Positions 61,175-64,000 of a DNA stretch of 64,000 nt are shown piece after piece (positions within the stretch are counted from its first letter, which is position 1; the number at the start of each line of letters is the position of its first letter). The DNA is from Ophiura sarsii. Taxonomy: Eukaryota; Echinodermata; Ophiuroidea; Amphilepidida; Ophiuridae. The translations under genes and the position numbers were made by a program. The DNA is taken from assembly GCA_035610835.1 (NCBI GenBank), contig CM069442.1, positions 35,070,452 through 35,134,451 on the forward strand, read 5' to 3'. The notes beneath the pieces were generated by a model, which ran no database searches, was not told the DNA's origin, and saw only the letters and a program-made list of their open reading frames with translations.

Positions 61175-61625
61175 TTCTTGAGGGAACCATCTTGACTTTT
61201 AGTTAAGCATGAATACTGCGTATATCCAGGAGTAATTACCTTTACAATTTCTAGCAGTAATCGATACGAGATTAATAAGTTTGGTAAGCTCGAAATGTTT
61301 ACGTCACACATTTTTTTCAATTGCATAACTGCTTTACCTTACCATAGCTTTGACGAAATCAATATATGGAATGAGTACGAACTCTGCATTTGGCCAGACG
61401 ATAAGTCTTAAGGGAACCATCTTGACCTTTACTGGGTATAGCCATTATTACCTATCTAACATATTCAGCAGTGATCGATAAGAGATTAACGAACTTAGTA
61501 AGTTCGAAATGTTTACGTCATACATTTTTAAATGTTTACACAACCTTTTTACCTAAACTAAACTTTATACATAGCTTCGACGAAATCAATACAAAGAATG
61601 AGTACGAACTCCGTATTTTGGCTTG
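61175..61625 (+). repeat. Diverged ~225-bp tandem duplication
   Basis: Both units carry AAGGGAACCATCTTGAC-like, TCGAAATGTTTACGTCA and AATGAGTACGAACTC segments in order (about 61175-61400 and 61404-61625). No frame is conserved. Confidence 0.75.
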
Positions 61626-61909
61626 TTTGCCTTGGAAAACGACTCCTATGCAGGAAGGGTGCTTATGGAAGTTGAAATGGTACAAGAATAAACAAGCTTG
61701 TCACTCATGGGCATAAGTGTATAATAAAGGAAAGCAGAAGAGTGGGAAACGTTTTTTGCTTAGGCTTTAACATACCATGACTACATTGTCAGTGTTTAAT
61801 AGTTGTAAGAATCAAAGAACTTGATTTCAATAATTTCGCTGGACTTAAATAATGTTACTTAACGATAATTGGGTTTTATAAGTAATAGGTAGGCCAATCA
61901 GTCAAAGTC

Positions 61910-62025
61910 AACCAGCGAGTCATTGTCAGAATAGCCGCATATAATACCTCTTGAACATGTTGAAAAACACAATCACTTCAATGCAAACAAGCGAGGCAAC
62001 TTAGTAAGCCAAAAGAATCGTAAGT
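61910..62025 (+). repeat. Extra copy of a right-arm segment
   Basis: Direct match to 55925-56035 (GAATAGCCGC, ACATGTTGAAAAACACAATC and GGCAACTTAGTAAGCC in order), and hence an inverted match to the left arm near 28080-28190. It is a short dispersed copy outside the main duplication. Confidence 0.75.
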
Positions 62026-62094
62026 TGTTTGGATAGTCGCTCGCCGGCGGGGTAGAAGCACAAATGTTATTGGTTAATATCTGGCGTAGAGAGA

Positions 62095-62745
62095 TGCCTA
62101 TTTACCTGCAACTAATAATAATACACCGAGGGTCTTTATAAGTGTGGTGATAAACATAAAAGGAGACCGCGCTGAAGGCACGAGTGTGAGCCTGGTGCGA
62201 TACACATAGCTCATAGCTTTCTTCACAATATCGTATGATATGGTTGACTATTGTTAATAATCGTGAAGAGTACGCACTCGTGGATAAATACAACTGATAG
62301 CATTACACTACCTTGTCTGTGTCTATATACAAGGCAAATTGAAGGTATTTTTCGCATTTTGGCTATTTGTTAAGGGCTTTATCGACACAGAACCTAAGAA
62401 TGAGATATTTAATTAGAAATTCAATCCATTGAAATAAAGTTTTTTCAAAATGTAACACCTCTACACATGTCGCTAATCGGTTTTAATGTAAGGTCGTGCG
62501 CTTCGGTTGATAAGGAGGTTACCTGCAACTAATGACACAGCGGTCTCTTTACAATATCGTTTGGTTCACTCTTGTTAATAATCATGACGGGTTGCGTACC
62601 CGTGGATAAATACAATTGATCGCAATACATTACCTTGCCTGTGTCTATATACAAGGCAAATTTAAGATAGTATTTTCCCCAAATTACAAACGCATTGGCG
62701 AATCGTTGCTCTTTGCAAAAGGCTTTATCGACACTGGACAAATGC
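62095..62745 (+). repeat. Diverged tandem duplication (~260/230 bp)
   Basis: Units at about 62097-62350 and 62517-62720 share TTACCTGCAACTAAT, TTGTTAATAATC, GTGGATAAATACAA and TGTGTCTATATACAAGGCAA in order. The second unit has lost about 60 bp. Confidence 0.75.
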
Positions 62746-64000
62746 ATGCAATATTTGATTAGAAATTCTACACAGTCGTATCAAGTTGTTTGAAGATAGA
62801 ACATCCCACACATGTCACATATCACTTTGAATGTAGTCAGTGTGCTTTGATAAGAAGATATTATAAGTGTTGGATGTGAAACAATGTGGAAAGTTTGCTG
62901 CATTTCCAATATCTGTTGTGAAAAGTTCTGGTACCGAAAGTAAATCACTTGTTCCAGAACAAAAATACTGCCCCCTGAAACCCTTTCCCCTTCTTGTACT
63001 CGGAACTTATTTGGCGTCTCTAAGAGCATATTATGCAAGATAACATGAATCAATCTTCTTCCAACTGGTAACCGAGAACTACTTGAGTACTGCGCGATTA
63101 CTGTAGTGATTTGTTAGCAAGTACATTTTTACCAACAAGCTAAGCTCATCTGCAATTATTCGCATAGAAATTGTGAACAGCGCAATATAGTTGTGATATT
63201 TAGAAGCAAACTACGCGTTATCACATACAGATTGCTTGAATAACGTCTATGAAATGATTAATTGATTCATTTTTCTTCGCACCCTAGAGATTGCTCGGTA
63301 CCGAAATAAAATAAGGACTTCCGTAATATCCTCTAAACAACCTATATGAAGTCACTAACCTCCTAAAAATCTATGCAATTTATGAAGAGTGATAATACTA
63401 CTATAGAGCACTATACAAACACATTATGCTATAAATCCTAAATCCCAAATGTAAACGTTTCCAAACGCTACAGTCAATAACCTCATTGAAACTTATATTC
63501 TTTTTAATTTTGTGTTTGAAAGCCTCTAGATTGGCACGTACCAAAACAACTACATTTACGGCGCTATTTTGAAATGTTAACCATAAGACGAGTTATTGGT
63601 ATCGATTGCTTGCAAGTGAACCTAGAAATACGTGATGATCACTGCTACGTATGTTGCATATGTTAGCGTAGTGCCAATTTTGGATATCCATTAAGTCAAA
63701 ATGGAAAAGTCGAGCCTTAGGATATAAGGTCGCCTTTAAATAAAACGTTACTCAAGGTATAAATATCAAGATTATAGGTTTAACAGTGAAATGGGATCGA
63801 TGTTGCCAAGCCAAAAGCCATAAATAAACCTTTTACTACCACCGAGTTTCATTTTTACGCGCAGGATATATTTTAATCCCCTGGTTAAAAAATACAAACA
63901 AAAAAATAAAAATACTTTTCGTTCTAGCCAAAATATGACACTAAGGATAAAAAGTAAATGTCCTGACCAGCAAGACAAAATGTATTTAAATCAGTTTAAG
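62746..64000. other. No recognised feature
   Basis: AT-rich sequence up to the window edge. Open frames of 68-90 codons on the minus strand show no motif or conserved copy. Confidence 0.4.

Overview
This window looks like intergenic DNA from an animal nuclear genome, most likely a marine invertebrate. It is AT-rich, has no bacterial-style gene packing, and is filled with eukaryotic mobile elements: an L1/Tx1-like LINE, TA-flanked mariner-type MITEs, a very long foldback element and tRNA-derived SINE heads. I cannot name the species. Only three open reading frames have real support: ORF2 of the LINE, and two copies of one unrecognised 154-residue protein. All coordinates and identities come from reading the sequence by eye. 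No search or alignment program was run.

The main organising feature is nested segmental duplication. Copy 1 (about 300-21250) and copy 2 (about 23880-34200) are collinear and in the same orientation, interrupted by different insertions. Copy 2 runs into the left arm (about 26820-41760) of a large inverted duplication. The right arm is about 47930-57620, and a spacer of about 6 kb lies between the arms. The arms are diverged (roughly 80-90 percent where compared by eye), so they are old paralogues and not an assembly mirror. Because each segment is present two or three times, several mobile elements can be seen against an empty paralogous site: the LINE at 36061-40399, MITE-1 at 13316-13981 and the foldback element at 5395-9280.

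Layout. 1-5394: start of copy 1, with a purine-rich tract and a 21-bp minisatellite. 5395-9280: 3.9-kb foldback element with mirror-image arrays carrying YY1-like motifs and a nested 542-bp element at TTAA. 9281-14060: more of copy 1, with a SINE relic, a G25 tract and MITE-1. 14060-19220: local direct repeats, a YY1-motif tandem array, and a block shared with 31 kb and 52 kb. 20554-21070: palindrome-cluster element. 21250-23830: degenerate satellites. 23880-34200: copy 2, including 154-residue gene A (29008-29472, minus), a small MITE and a second palindrome cluster. 34200-41760: SINE relic, MITE and the LINE. 41760-47930: spacer with a third palindrome cluster and a nest of mariner-type and TTAA-flanked elements. 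47930-57620: right arm with a mariner-type element and 154-residue gene B (54597-55061, plus). 57700-64000: MITE relic, a hammerhead-like motif, hairpin repeats and local tandem duplications.

The most notable signal is the gene pair. Genes A and B differ at 35 of 465 nucleotides with no indels, and 20 of the 35 differences fall at third codon positions. The DNA around them has accumulated indels. This points to selection on a protein I do not recognise. The other notable signals are the palindrome-cluster elements and the YY1-motif foldback.
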